64,000 nt of DNA from Dryocosmus kuriphilus (taxonomy: Eukaryota; Arthropoda; Insecta; Hymenoptera; Cynipidae): NCBI GenBank assembly GCA_038277395.1, contig CM076193.1, forward strand, positions 144,635,813 through 144,699,812, read 5' to 3'. The notes beneath the pieces are model-generated. The model saw only the letters and a program-made list of their open reading frames with translations, was not told the origin of the DNA and searched no databases. The stretch's first letter is position 1. Each line of letters starts with the position of its first letter. A program made the translations under genes and the position numbers. Of this stretch, positions 31,552 through 43,781 are shown one piece after another.

Positions 31552-34098
31552 TATTATGTTGTGTGATACCGAGATTTTAATTCTTTTATTATTATTCTAT
31601 ACTGATAGACTTATTTGTCAACATCTACCAAAGCGAGGTTATTTTGATACATTTGACAGATGATTTTTTTTATATTTTTAGCACAAATCTGTAACAAAAT
31701 AAGCTGCTGCTGCATTTTATATTGTTCAAATTCTGCGTAGATTTTTGCTCTTTCGATTGCCAATTTGTTATAAAGCGAAATCTAAAGACAAAAACAACGT
31801 TTATGCTCGTAAAAGTATGGCTATGCATATGACGTTTGAGTAGAAGACATACTAAGCATTGTATTTAAGTTATAATAAATGTTATTATAAATTTGTGGTT
31901 GTTAAACAAATAAAATTAATTTCTTACGGAAAACTATTCATTTCCAAATTAAACTTCTTATATACGTAATTTGTATAAGTGTTTAAGTATTTAGAAGGTC
32001 AGATTGAAAAGTATTGTTTCACGTTCACGAGATGTTTTCGTGAAATCTGCTTTGCAGCAACTTCGCACTGGGGAAGAGTTCAAAACTTTCGAATGCGATA
32101 CCTCACATATAAAGTCTGAATTTTAAATGCGACTAAATGCGAACAAAAATTGTAAAATTATTGAATCACATTCAATGAGAGAGTTCGCTTTCAGTTGAAT
32201 ACTTCTGAATGCGATACATGCGAATACTTCTTCCTTAATAATTGTGTAAAATCATTACTATAACCCAATTAGAACAAAGTATCGTTTATTTTATAATTTA
32301 AAAGCTCTATATAACTGATCAAAGCTTTTTGTCTATAATAACAAGTGATGCGGTTAAAAATTTTGATTTGAAAATTGCGCGCTTTTCATACCTTCACCCT
32401 CTGATTAGCGACTGTCAACTCTCGTGTTATTTTCCAACTCTAGTATCACCCATAGCAGAACCCGTACCACCCGTGAACACCTGTGTGACTTTTTGCTATC
32501 CATAATCTCAAAATTGTCAACTATATTTTTATTTTCCTAGCATTATTTTTCTGTAAAAATTTTTTGCATAAAATAATATATATAACTGACCTTTAACTGA
32601 CGATTATTAAATATCCAGTACTCGCAGGATTTTCGAGGTTTTTGTGCGGTTGCTCTTCGTTACTGTGAGTCGCAAAATTTGGAGTATTTTGGAGCCGAGC
32701 CAAGTAAAGTCAACCCCACTGTTGCCGACTGTCAAGATTGAAGACTCAACGTCAAGTCTCAAGTTAGAAATGGTATGGTGTGATGTGAGCAGGGTTGGTG
32801 GCGTGTAATACGTCACGTAATATGCGTAGTTTTCTACGTGTATATTACCAGATATTACGTCCCAAGTTTTCTACGCGAGCGTGACGTGTATTATTTCTCA
32901 TGAAACCGTGTTGGGCGCAAGCGTAACAACTGCGCCTTGCAACTTATTCACATAACTTATATTTTATTACGCTAACAACAATTAAATCTTTCTAAAACAG
33001 TGAATGATTTTAAAAAGTACGATAGTGACAAAAGAAAATAATTAGTCTTACCTTGTTGTGTTATCTACTTTATGTACTTTATTTTTCAAAAGGCTTAGTA
33101 TTCACGGTATTTACCTATAGACTTGGAGCAGACTTACATGTAGCGCCGCGGTGTCTGAAAGGAGAATTAAGTGTGGAATAGGGAATGAATGTTTGTATAC
33201 AGATAATGCATGTTTTTGTAGAAAATTTATTGTTTATTACATAGATTTTTTATCATGGATTATATTTTCGAAACCGGATTTTCCAAAATTATAAATGGAA
33301 TGCAACTTAAGGATTCTATAAATGAAAAAGATGTGAAACTAGTCAATTCTAATCATACGACACGCGTAAGGGAAATAAAAAAGGTGACAAAACAGTTATC
33401 GGACGTTTTTGCCTTCGTCGAACGTCAGTCAACATAGATGCTTATTTTGTGCTAATAAGTGATGCGCGCAAAATTGTTTGTGTAAAACTCGGTCTCATTT
33501 CATGGTCTGACATTTTATTTCCCTTAAAATGCTTACTGCAAATTCGCGAATATTTCGTCGGCTTCCATGACGATTTGTCAGGACTGAAACACAAATTCTG
33601 GCATGTTAAACTTATTATTAGTTAGTTAATTAATTTATAATAATTTAATTAATAAGCAAATATAGTTTCCAACATATTTTTATAGATAATTACATGAAAA
33701 TTGAATCAAATACATTTTTTTTTTTAAATTATAGAAATTAATAATTTATTTTATATATGTTTCAACATTCGATTCAATTTTTAGTTGGTTAAATTTGACA
33801 TGATTTTTTATCATGTTCCATTTTTTGGAATATTTGATTCAATTTTTACGAGTTTTTAGCATCTTTTAAAATTAAATAAATTCATTTTTTTTTAAATGCT
33901 TGACTAAATTTTATCTAGTTCCTTTCTTCGCAATTTTATTGATCACATTCAATTTGTTGAATTTGGTTATTAAGTTTTTGAATATAAAAATTAAATTGTT
34001 ACTTTTAATTCATATAAATTTATAAAATTTTCGTAAATTATAAGAATTCATATAATTTTATATTTTTTATTTCTTTTTTTTTACTTCATTAGATTATA
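31552..34098. other. AT-rich segment, second copy
   Basis: This is the duplicate of 23138-25684, including the unexplained 60-codon frame at 33255-33437. No additional feature is seen. Confidence 0.5.
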
Positions 34099-34891
34099 TT
34101 ATATGGCTTCCGTTTCCGGTACCGAAAGGTAAAGTACGCGTATTTACTCTGTGCCATCCTTTTTTGGTTTTGGCGACGGGTGTGGAGGTGTGATTGAGTT
34201 GAAAGGCAATAAAGGAGGTGAGTGTGGTGAAAGGGTTGTGTGGCAGTGTAAGGGAGTTGTTTTCAAAGTTGAAAGGGTTCAAACGAAAGTCGAAAGTGAG
34301 AGTTTAGAGGTTAGTTGCCGAGTTCGGAAAAGTGAGAGGGACGATAGGGCACAGCAGATCGGTAAGTTAGACCAGCATGTTTACAATGATGAGCCCAATG
34401 GGGGCCGGTAGAGGGCAGCAGCAAGTAGATAACCCCGGTACTGATGAGCTCACTGTGGCCGGCGAAACAAGAAGGGGTAAGAGTGATGCCAGGGATAGTA
34501 CTGATTATGGAGAGATGCAGTTTACGACGCCGAGAAACTTTGTGAGGGGTGAGAAGGAAGGGTGATTAGCCGACAGAAGAACTCGAGGTAGACCGTCAAA
34601 TCGGGAACTGCTTAGTAGATCGAGATCTAGCAGTTTAGGATCGAGACAACTTGTTATCAAGTGGTGACAGGGGGGAGGGTTAACGGATAAAAGCGATGAA
34701 GGGGACAAGACGGAAGATAATAAAAGATCAAGGGAAGAAGAGGTGAATGAACAGGGAGAAGAGAAATTGCGGAAAAAGGTTAAGAAAAAGTCTCCACCCG
34801 AGAGGAATAAGGCAAAAGGAAAAGTCGATCTAGAGAATCTGGAAAGTCTCATTAAAGGTTTAGAGAAGAAACGAACGGCAGGCTGAATGAC

Positions 34892-35677
34892 ATGCAAAAG
34901 AGAGGGGATGAGGTCTGGGTGGAAATGAGGAAAGTTAGAGAAAAGTGGGAAGAATGGGATCTGGTGTGGCGGCAGGAAAAAGATAAGGCTTGGAAACAGT
35001 TGGAGGATATCGAGAAAAAGCAAAGAATGAGTAAGAAAGAGAGAAAACTTGATATCGAAAAGTTGGCAGAAAGAGTGAGAAATCTAGAATGTAAGTCTGA
35101 GGACAGAAAGAAAGTGGATGAAGGGATAAGTGAAGGAGAGAAAATAAAAGAATTGAATGAGAATGTTATCCTAGAAAATGTGAGAATAAAATCAAGATTG
35201 AGAGAATTAGAAAGGAAAGTGGAAATAGAAGAGAAGACGAAACGTAGTAGAAATATAGTGATTAGAGGAATGAAAGTGGATAGTGAATCAGGAAGAGAAG
35301 AAGTGGAAAGGTTGTTAGGGGAAATTGGGACAAAAGTGCATGCGGAAGAGGTAAATGGAGTGGGAAGGAAGAATAAAGGTAAATCGAGTGTATATATAGT
35401 GAAAGTGAGAAGTGAGGAAGAAAAAGATGATATTATGAGAAAAAAGAAAGCTTTAAAGGGGAGGAAAAAAAGGATAGAGGAGGATATGACGTGGAATAAA
35501 AGAAGAAGAAAGTGGATGATGAAACAGAGAGCATGGAGTGAAAGAATGAAAGGGAACACGTTATGGATAGCGAAAGATAGGATGTGGGTAAACGGTAATG
35601 TGGAAAATGCAAGAGGCAAAGAAAGAGAAAGTAAAGGGAGGAAAGAAAGGGGGCATGGTGTCAGGAGTAAGGAATGA
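34892..35677 (+). CDS. LINE ORF1, copy C
   Basis: Its 261 residues match copy B except for one missing Lys (LECKSEDRK instead of LECKKSEDRK), a 3-bp in-frame deletion near 35094. The layout is the same: coiled coil, RNA-binding-like block, basic tail. It is followed directly by defective ORF2. Confidence 0.7.
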   Translation: MQKRGDEVWVEMRKVREKWEEWDLVWRQEKDKAWKQLEDIEKKQRMSKKERKLDIEKLAERVRNLECKSEDRKKVDEGISEGEKIKELNENVILENVRIKSRLRELERKVEIEEKTKRSRNIVIRGMKVDSESGREEVERLLGEIGTKVHAEEVNGVGRKNKGKSSVYIVKVRSEEEKDDIMRKKKALKGRKKRIEEDMTWNKRRRKWMMKQRAWSERMKGNTLWIAKDRMWVNGNVENARGKERESKGRKERGHGVRSKE

Positions 35678-38376
35678 ATTGGTAGGTGAAGAGAGAATAG
35701 AAATGGGATTCGAGGAAACAGATGGATTAATGACGAAAATGGTGAAAATAGAAAGAAGAAAGGCGAGGATAGTTTGCAACTACAGGAGAAGGGAGAATAA
35801 GGTTGGAGTGTGATTAGGAAATGAGTGGCAAAAAGGATGATGAATTGGTTTTGATAGGAGGCGATCTGAATGCTTGGACAGGGGAACAGAGAGGGGAAAT
35901 ATGGGATGAAGAGAGTGAGACTTTCAGGTGAAAAAAGGGGAAACAGTAATAGACTACATTCTGGCAGAGGAAAGGATAAGGAGGCTGTTGGAAAGAATAG
36001 AAGCAGGGAACGAAATAGGATTAGAACACTTCCCGGTAATTGCAACGTTGAAATGTGTGAATGGGAGAAGAGAAGGAAGGAAGAAGGAGGGAATGCCAAG
36101 GAAGAAAGCAAAGATGGGCAAGTGGGGAGTTGATAAAATAAGAGAATACTATGATTGAAGAGGGAGAAGGCGTGGATGCGATGTTGTGTGAGAGAAAGGA
36201 AAGGGTAGAAAAGATAGAGGAAGAAATTAGGTCAAGTGAAGACGAAAGAAGGGAGAAAAGAGGATGGTGGGACGTGGGATGTATAGAGAGTAAAGAACGT
36301 ATGAAATTATCGTTAAAGAATTGGCGAAGAGGAGAGATAGACAGAAAGGAATATAATAAAAGAAAAAGGGAACACGAGAAATTACTAGATATGAAAAGAC
36401 AGAAGGAGAAGGTGAGGTACATGGAGGAGGTAGAGAAAGCAATAAAGGAAGGAAAAAAATGGGAGGTGATCAATAAAGAGAGGTGTGGATGGAAAGGAAT
36501 CAATGAAGAGATACATATGGATGAATGGACGGTATACTTCAAGAAATTGCTAGGAGGCGTGGATAGCAAAGTGAAGGAGGAAGGCAGAAAGAGCAAGGAG
36601 GGAGGAATGGAAGGGAGGAATGAGGTGACGAGAGAGCAGGTGAATCAAACAATTGAGAAGCTAAAAAGAGACAAGGCAACAGGAGAGGATGGGATGAGAA
36701 TGAAGCGTTGAAATTTGGAGGAAGAAGGATTAGAGAAGATATCTGGGAAGTATGTAGTAGAGTATGGAGAGGGGAAGGCTGGGCCAAGAAGTGGAGAACA
36801 GGTTTGGTCGTTCCGTTATTAAAGAAAGGTAGAGGCAGAAAAGTAGAAGATTATAGAAGAATCACTCTCATGCAAGTAACGTATGAAATTTACGCGGAGG
36901 TGCTTAGGAAGAGATTAGAAGAATAGGTAGAAGAGAAAGGAAGTATTCCACACAATCAAACAGGATTCAGGAAGGGGATGGGAACACTGGATAACATTTT
37001 CGTTCTGAATTACCTAGTCAACAGGAACCTGGGACAGAAAAAATGCACTCTTCGTAGATTTAAAAGCAGCTTTCGACTCGGTGAATAGAAAAGTTTTGTG
37101 GAAGGCAATGAAAGAAAGGGAGGTCAACAAAGAGTTGATTGAGAGGATAAAAGAGGTCTTTATGGAGACGAAGACAAGGGTGAAGATCGGGGAACAGAAA
37201 GGGGAGGAGTTTTGGACAGGGAGGGGTCTCAGGCAAAGGTGCCCGCTAAGTCCATTGTTATTTAGCATAAAGTTAGCAGACCTAGAAGAGAAAATGGAAA
37301 ATAATGGTAAAGGAGGTACAGTTCTAGCAAATAAAAGAATATACTCACTAGCGTACGCGGACGATGCGGTGCTTCTAGCAGAGAATGAAAATGAAATGAG
37401 CTTGCTATTGAAAGGAGTCGAAGAGTATGGGAGAGAGAAAGACTTGACAACTAATGTGACGAAGACAGAAATAGTATGTTTCAGAAAGAGAAAGAATGAA
37501 GTAAAGTATGGATGGAAGGTAAATGGTGGAATAGTGGAAATGCTAGAGGAATTTTGTTATTTAGGATTTTGGTTCGAAGCGGGAGGTGTAAATGATATTC
37601 AGGTGAAAAAAAAGGATGGAAAGTTCGAGTAAGGTGATGGGTCAAGTGCGGGGGATTGGAAAAAGAAGATTCAATGAGGACTGGAAGATGAGATTATGGC
37701 TGTTTGACTCACTGGTATGATCAGTGATGTGCCATGGAGTGGAAATATGGAGTGGGAAGGAGTTCAAGAAGGTAAAAAATATGCAAGAAAGATTTCTGAG
37801 ATGGGTTATGGGAGTAAGCTGGAACTGCACAGGTTATATGTTGAGAGAAGAAACAGGGAGAGAGGAATTGGTGATACGGCAGAGAAAAAGGGTCTGGAAT
37901 TTCGTAGAGAAACTTAAGAGTGGTAAGGGTAGCAAAATAACACATGAGTGCCGACAAGAATTAATAAATAGAGAGAGGACAGGTAACACGCGTCATTCAA
38001 AATGGGAGGAAGAGAGATGGCAAGAGTTACAAGAGAATGGAGAATGTGTGACGAGGGGAAGAAGTGGCAGGAAATTGAAGGGGAAATGAGTAAGAAGCAG
38101 GAAGAGAAGAGGTGGGAAAAGATTATAGGGTCAAAATATAATAAATGGTATAAATTCGTCAAGATGAAAGGGGTCCCAGAATATTTAGGGAAATTGAAAA
38201 AGGAGTGCCGGTGGGCCAGGATGATACGTTTCAGAATGGATGAAGGTATGAATGAATGTAAATATTGGATGGATGAAGAAATGAAAACGTGCACGGTATG
38301 TAGGTATGAAAGGGAATCATGGGAGCACGTGTTGGGTGGTGCACAGGTGAAGAGGAAGGGGGAAAGAGCGTGGTAG
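35678..38376 (+). pseudogene. LINE ORF2 (endonuclease-RT-zinc region), copy C, broken
   Basis: It has the same disrupted endonuclease and RT as copy B (YADDAVLLAENE near 37356). Beyond the duplication it continues with a C-terminal part: a frame at 37724-38089 (MMCHGVEIWSGKEFKK...FLRWVMGVSWNC), then 38002-38376 ending in the cysteine/histidine motif CTVCRYERESWEHVLGG. C-terminal Cys/His motifs of this kind are common in LINE ORF2 proteins. Multiple stops and frame changes mean that no active enzyme is encoded. Confidence 0.8.
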
Positions 38377-38770
38377 AGAAAGTTAGGTGGATACTGAGCG
38401 GTTGTGGACAAGAGAAAAACTGGGTGAAAAGCTTAGAAAAGAAAAGGGAAGAGAGGATGTATTGGGGAGGAGGAAACCAAAATCGAAATTGAAATGTGTA
38501 CTAGGAAAAATAGTGTTGCGTGACTTGGTAAAGCTTGAAGAATAATGGTAAGAGGAAACGGAAGCCCTAGAAGGTCTTGCGCACTTGTTAGATATTAGAT
38601 AATAGATAGTAAGAGAGTATTTAAGAATTAAGAGAACTTGTACATAATGAAGCGATAATAGGTTAAGATAAGCATAAGGCATAGTGGTTAAGTGAAATTG
38701 CAAAGGATGTAAAGGGAACGGAGCCCTCAAACCCGTAAGGGAGAGTAATAAACGAATCATTAGATTATTA

Positions 38771-39449
38771 TATTTTTTACTTTTCCATTTTAAATACAAT
38801 TATTCTTATTGTGTTTCAATTATTATTGATTCGAATTAAAAAATGACTTCAAAAATAAATCTCGAAAAAAAATTGTAGTTTATTTTGAGATTCTTTTTGT
38901 TTGCGATTCGTTGATTTCTGGAAATAATTTACATTTTTTCGTTACATACATGGCTTTTATCTTTCCTTGCTTTCATTTCCTATTCAGCACTTTTCGCTAC
39001 TTAAGTATTTTCTTAAATATTAATGATTTTCTATACTTACTTGAATCTATTTACTGCTTTTACTTTCATTTACTGCTGCATTCGAAGTTTTCGGTTATGT
39101 TTTCAATTTTTACATTCTCATCAGAGAAGGTATTACATTTATGTAAAATTTGACTTTCGCGGATCTCATGAAATCTCCACGTTTTGAGACCTCCTGAATC
39201 CGAAAAAGCAGATTTTACGACAGTGTCTGTCTGTCTGTTGTTGTCATCGTCGTCGTCGTCGTTTTCGTCGTCGTTGTCGTTGTTGGCGTGGGAGCCTTTT
39301 CTCACGATAACTTTCGAAGGACTAATCGGATTGGATTGCGCTTTGGTACACTTCTTTAAGGGGTAAAAAGAAAGGACGAGTTCGATAACCAGCGGTTTGT
39401 GACCAACGGTTATTGTTTTATCCATCAAAAACGGTTTTCACAAAATCAA
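38771..39449. other. AT-rich DNA with a (GTC/GTT)n microsatellite
   Basis: TGTCTGTCTGTCTGTTGTTG near 39225 passes into a run of TCG/TTG triplets to about 39287. The rest is AT-rich without a recognisable gene. The open frame across the triplets gives only poly-Asp or poly-Ser and is not a gene. Confidence 0.5.
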
Positions 39450-40010
39450 AAAGTCCATTTTCCGGCTAAAATATGAGAGATAAAAAAATGTAAGAATGTA
39501 AAATTGTTCATCTGGAAAAAATCTACAAATTTTGTCTAAACTGTTTTTTGATAAAATGAACGGATTTTGTTTTAATCAAGAAAACGCTATTAAAATTAAA
39601 GAACTCTGGTTTTCCGCCAAAATATTCTAGATACAAAAAAATGGTAAAAAACAAAGTGGTTCAATTTAAAAGGATCTACAAGTTTTGTTTCAACCATTTT
39701 TTGACAAAATGCACGGTTTCTGTTTAAATCGATAAAACATTATTAAAAATAAAAAATTTCAAATTTCCCGCCAAACTATGCAAGATACGAAAAAATGATA
39801 ATATATAAAGTTGTTCATCTCAAAAGGGTTTATAAATTTGATTTCTATCATTTTTTTGAGCAGGCGTGTAGTTTTTGAGTTATTCGTGAAATATGTTATG
39901 AAAAATAAAGAAAACCAATTTTCAGCAAAACTATGCAAGATATGAGAAAATATTAACAAGCAGCATTGTTTACCTTGGAAAGAGCTACAAATTTTATTTA
40001 TAAGACTCAT
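39450..40010. repeat. Diverged ~150-bp tandem repeat
   Basis: TTTTCCGGCTAAAATATGAG, TTTTCCGCCAAAATATTCTAG and later variants (CCCGCCAAACTATGCAAGAT, CAGCAAAACTATGCAAGATA) recur about every 150 bp. Each is followed by a GTTCATCT-like stretch and CTACAAATTTTGT-like stretches. About four units are seen. Confidence 0.7.
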
Positions 40011-40059
40011 CGTTTTACTTTTAAGAAACGAAATCCTGTATTGTGATAATTTGGAAAAT

Positions 40060-41070
40060 CACAAAAAAACTTTACCAATCTACAATGTGTTTTAAAGAAA
40101 TGTAATTATCGAGCGCGAGTGTCATGGTGAGAATGTATTCCTTAAGGGCGATAGAGCCTTACGTAAAATAATTTTTTTTGTAATTTTTAATTTAAAGTTT
40201 TATACGATTCATAAACACCCAACGCGAAGCGCGTTTTGAGAATGTATAGAAAATTCTTCTACAGTGTTTCGGCGAACGCAAAATTTTTAAACATTTTTTA
40301 AAATTAATATTGCATTTGATTGTATGGAAATTTGTTCCACACCTAATTCATCATTTCCCCACTACGGCCGCTAGTAGTACGTTTTTCTTAGGCGCCGCCT
40401 CTGTGCTCCAAGTCTATATATACAAAGTTTGAAAGTCAGAAAAAAAAACATTTTGCACTTTGATATTATTTATTATTACATTCACGAGGGCATAAGTTTT
40501 ACTTTTATTCAGTTTTGACTGCAAAAAATTCAGTCAAAAGATCAAGTCTGTTGAAGAAATGAGGTAATACTTCAATTTCAATAGCTCCGACATTTTGGAA
40601 ACGTAACTTACTGGGGTTTCTACCGTTTTCAACATATGTTACGGTAGTAAACGTATTATACGTCGAAAACACCGAGTTACGCTTAACTGACCAACCCTAG
40701 ATGTGAGACAATAACCTCTGCGCTTCTGGCTGAATTGCCCTGAACTACTTACTCTAAACCTCCTCTCATACATTCGCATTTGATATCATTCCAATGAATA
40801 CGAACTCTCGCATTAAAAAGTTTCCACTTTACTCCAAATTTCGTCTCATCCAATCGCATTCAGAAGCATTCAACTGAAAGCGGACTCTCATTGAACATAA
40901 TTCAATAATTTTATAATTTTTGTTCGCATTCAGCCGCATTTAAAATTTAGACTTTATATGCAAGGTATCGCATTCGAAAGTTTTGGACTCTTCCCCTATG
41001 TGAAGTTGGTGCAAAGCAGATTTCACGAGAACACCTCGTGAACGCAAAACAATACTTTTCAATCTGACCT
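40060..41070 (-). repeat. Inverted, diverged counterpart of 23590-24750
   Basis: On the minus strand it contains, in the same order, the GAATGCGAT-type blocks (40800-41070) and the block with CTTGGAGCAGA-like and GGCGC motifs (40385-40430) found at 23590-24750. No coding sequence is seen. A dispersed mobile element of unknown type is likely. Confidence 0.5.
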
Positions 41071-41499
41071 TGTTTGCAGGGTTTATTAGTACAACGTAAA
41101 TAAATGCGAACCTCTAACTGATGATGACCTATGAGTCATAAAAATGAAAATCCAATGACTTCTTTTATTCTCGAAATGATTGAAAATGATCATTTGCTTT
41201 AGCAATAAGCTGCAATCAGTTGAATATCACACATGGTATTATGGTTGTCACGTTTCAAAAAAAATTTCACAGTGAACGGTATAGTCACTTTTTCAAAACA
41301 ATCAGATAAATTCCACAGAAAAAGGAATCTTCGCACTCAATTGTGGAAATCTACAGTGTTTGTACATTTTATCTTGACTATAGATCTGTACCACTCATCT
41401 GATAAGAGTCGAAATAGCGTTTCTTTCGTTTCTGATAATCAGATTAGAAAAGAATGAAAAAAATCGCACCACTGTCTTTCTTCATGTACAAAAATTTAT
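41071..41499. other. Intergenic DNA before a MATH-BTB pseudogene
   Basis: This stretch is AT-rich. A 74-codon frame at 41233-41457 shows no motif and is not supported as a gene. Confidence 0.4.
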
Positions 41500-42285
41500 T
41501 CAAATTTTGAGAAAAAGTAAATGTAAAAATACATTATGGTTATTTATGATTATTAAAATAAAAATTGCTTCTATTGATTTACTTAAGTCCTTATCATACT
41601 TAGACCCCATTTTCATTAACAAATTTAATGGCAAATGTGAATGAGATTCATGTAAATTATAGAAACTAGGCAATGTTATTGCAGTCTTCAAATTCATCGT
41701 AATAAAATCAAAGCAGTGATTTTTTAAACAATCTGTATCGTGATCATTAGCTAGTTTCAAAATATTCAACGCATTCTCAAATGTTAAAAATTTTCTCAAA
41801 ACATTTTCACATAAAAGTTTTAGATGCTAAACCTGAAAAAAGTGTGCGGCTTTAAATATATTAACGGCAAATTCATCTATCTTTTCTGCCTTCCCAGTAT
41901 AGATGAATCTCAATAATTCCTGAAACACATCCAGCTTTATGTTATTCACTTTCGCTATGTTAGAGTTTGCCTCTGTCATATCAGTCGAAAACAGTTTGTC
42001 AAAAACTGGACTCTTCGACGCAAGAATTACTTTGTGAGCCGGTGTTTTTTCATCTCTGAGGCAAAGAGTAACATCACTGTAACGTTCATTTTTCATATAA
42101 GATTTAAATCCTTTAAATAAGCAGACATCTTCATCTATGTAATTATTTCCAGTCACTCTAATTTCACATAAATTATTGTAAGATTGCGAGATACTAAGAA
42201 AGAATTTAATTCTTGGGCAGATATGAAATTTGCAAAACCGTGCTTATCATTTTTTCAAAGGACACCTTCCATGATTTTGGTTCGC
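41500..42285 (-). pseudogene. MATH-BTB (SPOP-like) pseudogene
   Basis: The BTB domain is clear: RYSDVTLCLRDEKTPAHKVI, LASKSPVFDKLF, FQELLRFIYTGKAEK. A TAG at 41827-41829 interrupts the start of the BACK-like region, after which the frame continues (ENVLRKFLTFENALNILKLA...). Upstream, MATH remnants (SWKVSFEKM, GFANFISAQELNSF, LTII) appear in shifting frames, with an indel near 42165. Nothing of the MATH start survives, because sequence related to the gene stops near 42285, about 20 bp before the tRNA-like array. It is related to the loci at 6435-7489 and 54775-55788 but more diverged. Confidence 0.85.
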
Positions 42286-42468
42286 GTAAATACTTGACGT
42301 TCCAGTTAACAGTTATTACCATCCTTACACAATTTAACCTACGCTAGTCAAAAACAGCAAAACATCGCAATCGTATACTTTAACCTACAAGATTCGCAAT
42401 TTCTGCACATACAGGTTTGACATTTCGTCGAAATGTACCTGTTGGAGTTTGTGAAAAATGAATCTCGT

Positions 42469-42540
42469 CTCTCCGTAGCTTAGTGGGTAGAGCACCAGAC
42501 CGGCAATCTGTAGACCTGGGTTCGATTCCCAGCGGGGCTA
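42469..42540 (+). ncRNA. tRNA-like Pol III cassette, unit 1
   Basis: The sequence folds as CTCTCCG acceptor, GCTT/GAGC D stem, CCAGA/TCTGT anticodon stem (four pairs), loop CCGGCAA and perfect T stem CTGGG/CCCAG. The A box TAGCTTAGTGGG and B box GGTTCGATTCC match consensus, and TTTTTT follows within 20 bases. The anticodon position reads GGC (Ala), but position 33 is C instead of the near-universal T, and the two outer acceptor pairs mismatch. It is probably transcribed by Pol III but not a normal translational tRNA. Confidence 0.65.
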
Positions 42541-42778
42541 GAGAGAATTTTTTCACAAGCTAAAATAATCTTAGCTCGTCGAGCTTTAAAACCTTCAATA
42601 ATATAGACTAGTAGATCAACAGTTATTACCATCCTTACACAATTTAACCTACGCTAGTCAAAAACAGCAAAACATCGCAATCGTATACTTTAACCTACAA
42701 GATTCGCAATTTCTGCACATACAGGTTTGACATTTCGTCGAAATGTACCTGTTGGAGTTTGTGAAAAATGAATCTCGT

Positions 42779-42850
42779 CTCTCCGTAGCTTAGTGGGTAG
42801 AGCACCAGACCGGCAATCTGTAGACCTGGGTTCGATTCCCAGCGGGGCTA
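42779..42850 (+). ncRNA. tRNA-like Pol III cassette, unit 2
   Basis: Identical in all visible features to unit 1. Confidence 0.65.
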
Positions 42851-43088
42851 GAGAGAATTTTTTCACAAGCTAAAATAATCTTAGCTCGTCGAGCTTTAAA
42901 ACCTTCAATAATATAGACTAGTAGATCAACAGTTATTACCATCCTTACACAATTTAACCTACGCTAGTCAAAAACAGCAAAACATCGCAATCGTATACTT
43001 TAACCTACAAGATTCGCAATTTCTGCACATACAGGTTTGACATTTCGTCGAAATGTACCTGTTGGAGTTTGTGAAAAATGAATCTCGT

Positions 43089-43160
43089 CTCTCCGTAGCT
43101 TAGTGGGTAGAGCACCAGACCGGCAATCTGTAGACCTGGGTTCGATTCCCAGCGGGGCTA
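43089..43160 (+). ncRNA. tRNA-like Pol III cassette, unit 3
   Basis: Identical in all visible features to unit 1. Confidence 0.65.
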
Positions 43161-43398
43161 GAGAGAATTTTTTCACAAGCTAAAATAATCTTAGCTCGTC
43201 GAGCTTTAAAACCTTCAATAATATAGACTAGTAGATCAACAGTTATTACCATCCTTACACAATTTAACCTACGCTAGTCAAAAACAGCAAAACATCGCAA
43301 TCGTATACTTTAACCTACAAGATTCGCAATTTCTGCACATACAGGTTTGACATTTCGTCGAAATGTACCTGTTGGAGTTTGTGAAAAATGAATCTCGT

Positions 43399-43470
43399 CT
43401 CTCCGTAGCTTAGTGGGTAGAGCACCAGACCGGCAATCTGTAGACCTGGGTTCGATTCCCAGCGGGGCTA
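43399..43470 (+). ncRNA. tRNA-like Pol III cassette, unit 4
   Basis: Identical in all visible features to unit 1. Confidence 0.65.
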
Positions 43471-43709
43471 GAGAGAATTTTTTCACAAGCTAAAATAATC
43501 TTAGCTCGTCGAGCTTTAAAACCTTCAATAATATAGACTAGTAGATCAACAGTTATTACCATCCTTTACACAATTTAACCTACGCTAGTCAAAAACAGCA
43601 AAACATCGCAATCGTATACTTTAACCTACAAGATTCGCAATTTCTGCACATACAGGTTTGACATTTCGTCGAAATGTACCTGTTGGAGTTTGTGAAAAAT
43701 GAATCTCGT

Positions 43710-43781
43710 CTCTCCGTAGCTTAGTGGGTAGAGCACCAGACCGGCAATCTGTAGACCTGGGTTCGATTCCCAGCGGGGCTA
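43710..43781 (+). ncRNA. tRNA-like Pol III cassette, unit 5
   Basis: The cassette is identical to unit 1. The spacer has one extra T (CATCCTTTACAC). Confidence 0.65.

Larger units (their letters stand above)
29300..37707 (+). repeat. 8.4-kb direct duplication, second copy
   Basis: It is collinear with 20885-29296. Small differences include CACATCG versus CACACATCG near 29595, an extra A near 29650, one substitution near 31762 and a 3-bp deletion in ORF1 near 35094. Unlike copy 1, it continues without a break into the LINE 3' part, so this copy keeps the original right flank and copy 1 keeps the original left flank. Confidence 0.95.
34099..38770 (+). mobile_element. LINE copy C, full length but defective
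   Basis: It carries the 5' region, ORF1, ORF2 pieces and, unlike copy B, the 3' part: an ORF2 C-terminus with CTVCRYERESWEHVLGG and a 3' UTR ending CCCGTAAGGGAGAGTAATAA near 38745. The poly(A)-type tail is replaced by an AT-rich end. Length (~4.7 kb) and two-ORF layout are usual for an endonuclease-type LINE. I cannot assign the clade with confidence. Confidence 0.85.

Noticed and set aside
34852..36111. Minus-strand open frame of 419 codons
   Set aside because: Antisense shadow of LINE copy C, the same as in copy B.
39184..39366. Poly-Ser or poly-Asp open frames near 39240
   Set aside because: They are translations of a TCG/TTG triplet microsatellite.
42469..42540. Functional alanine tRNA genes
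   Set aside because: Position 33 is C, two acceptor pairs mismatch and the body does not resemble animal tRNA-Ala, so a tRNA-derived sequence is more likely.
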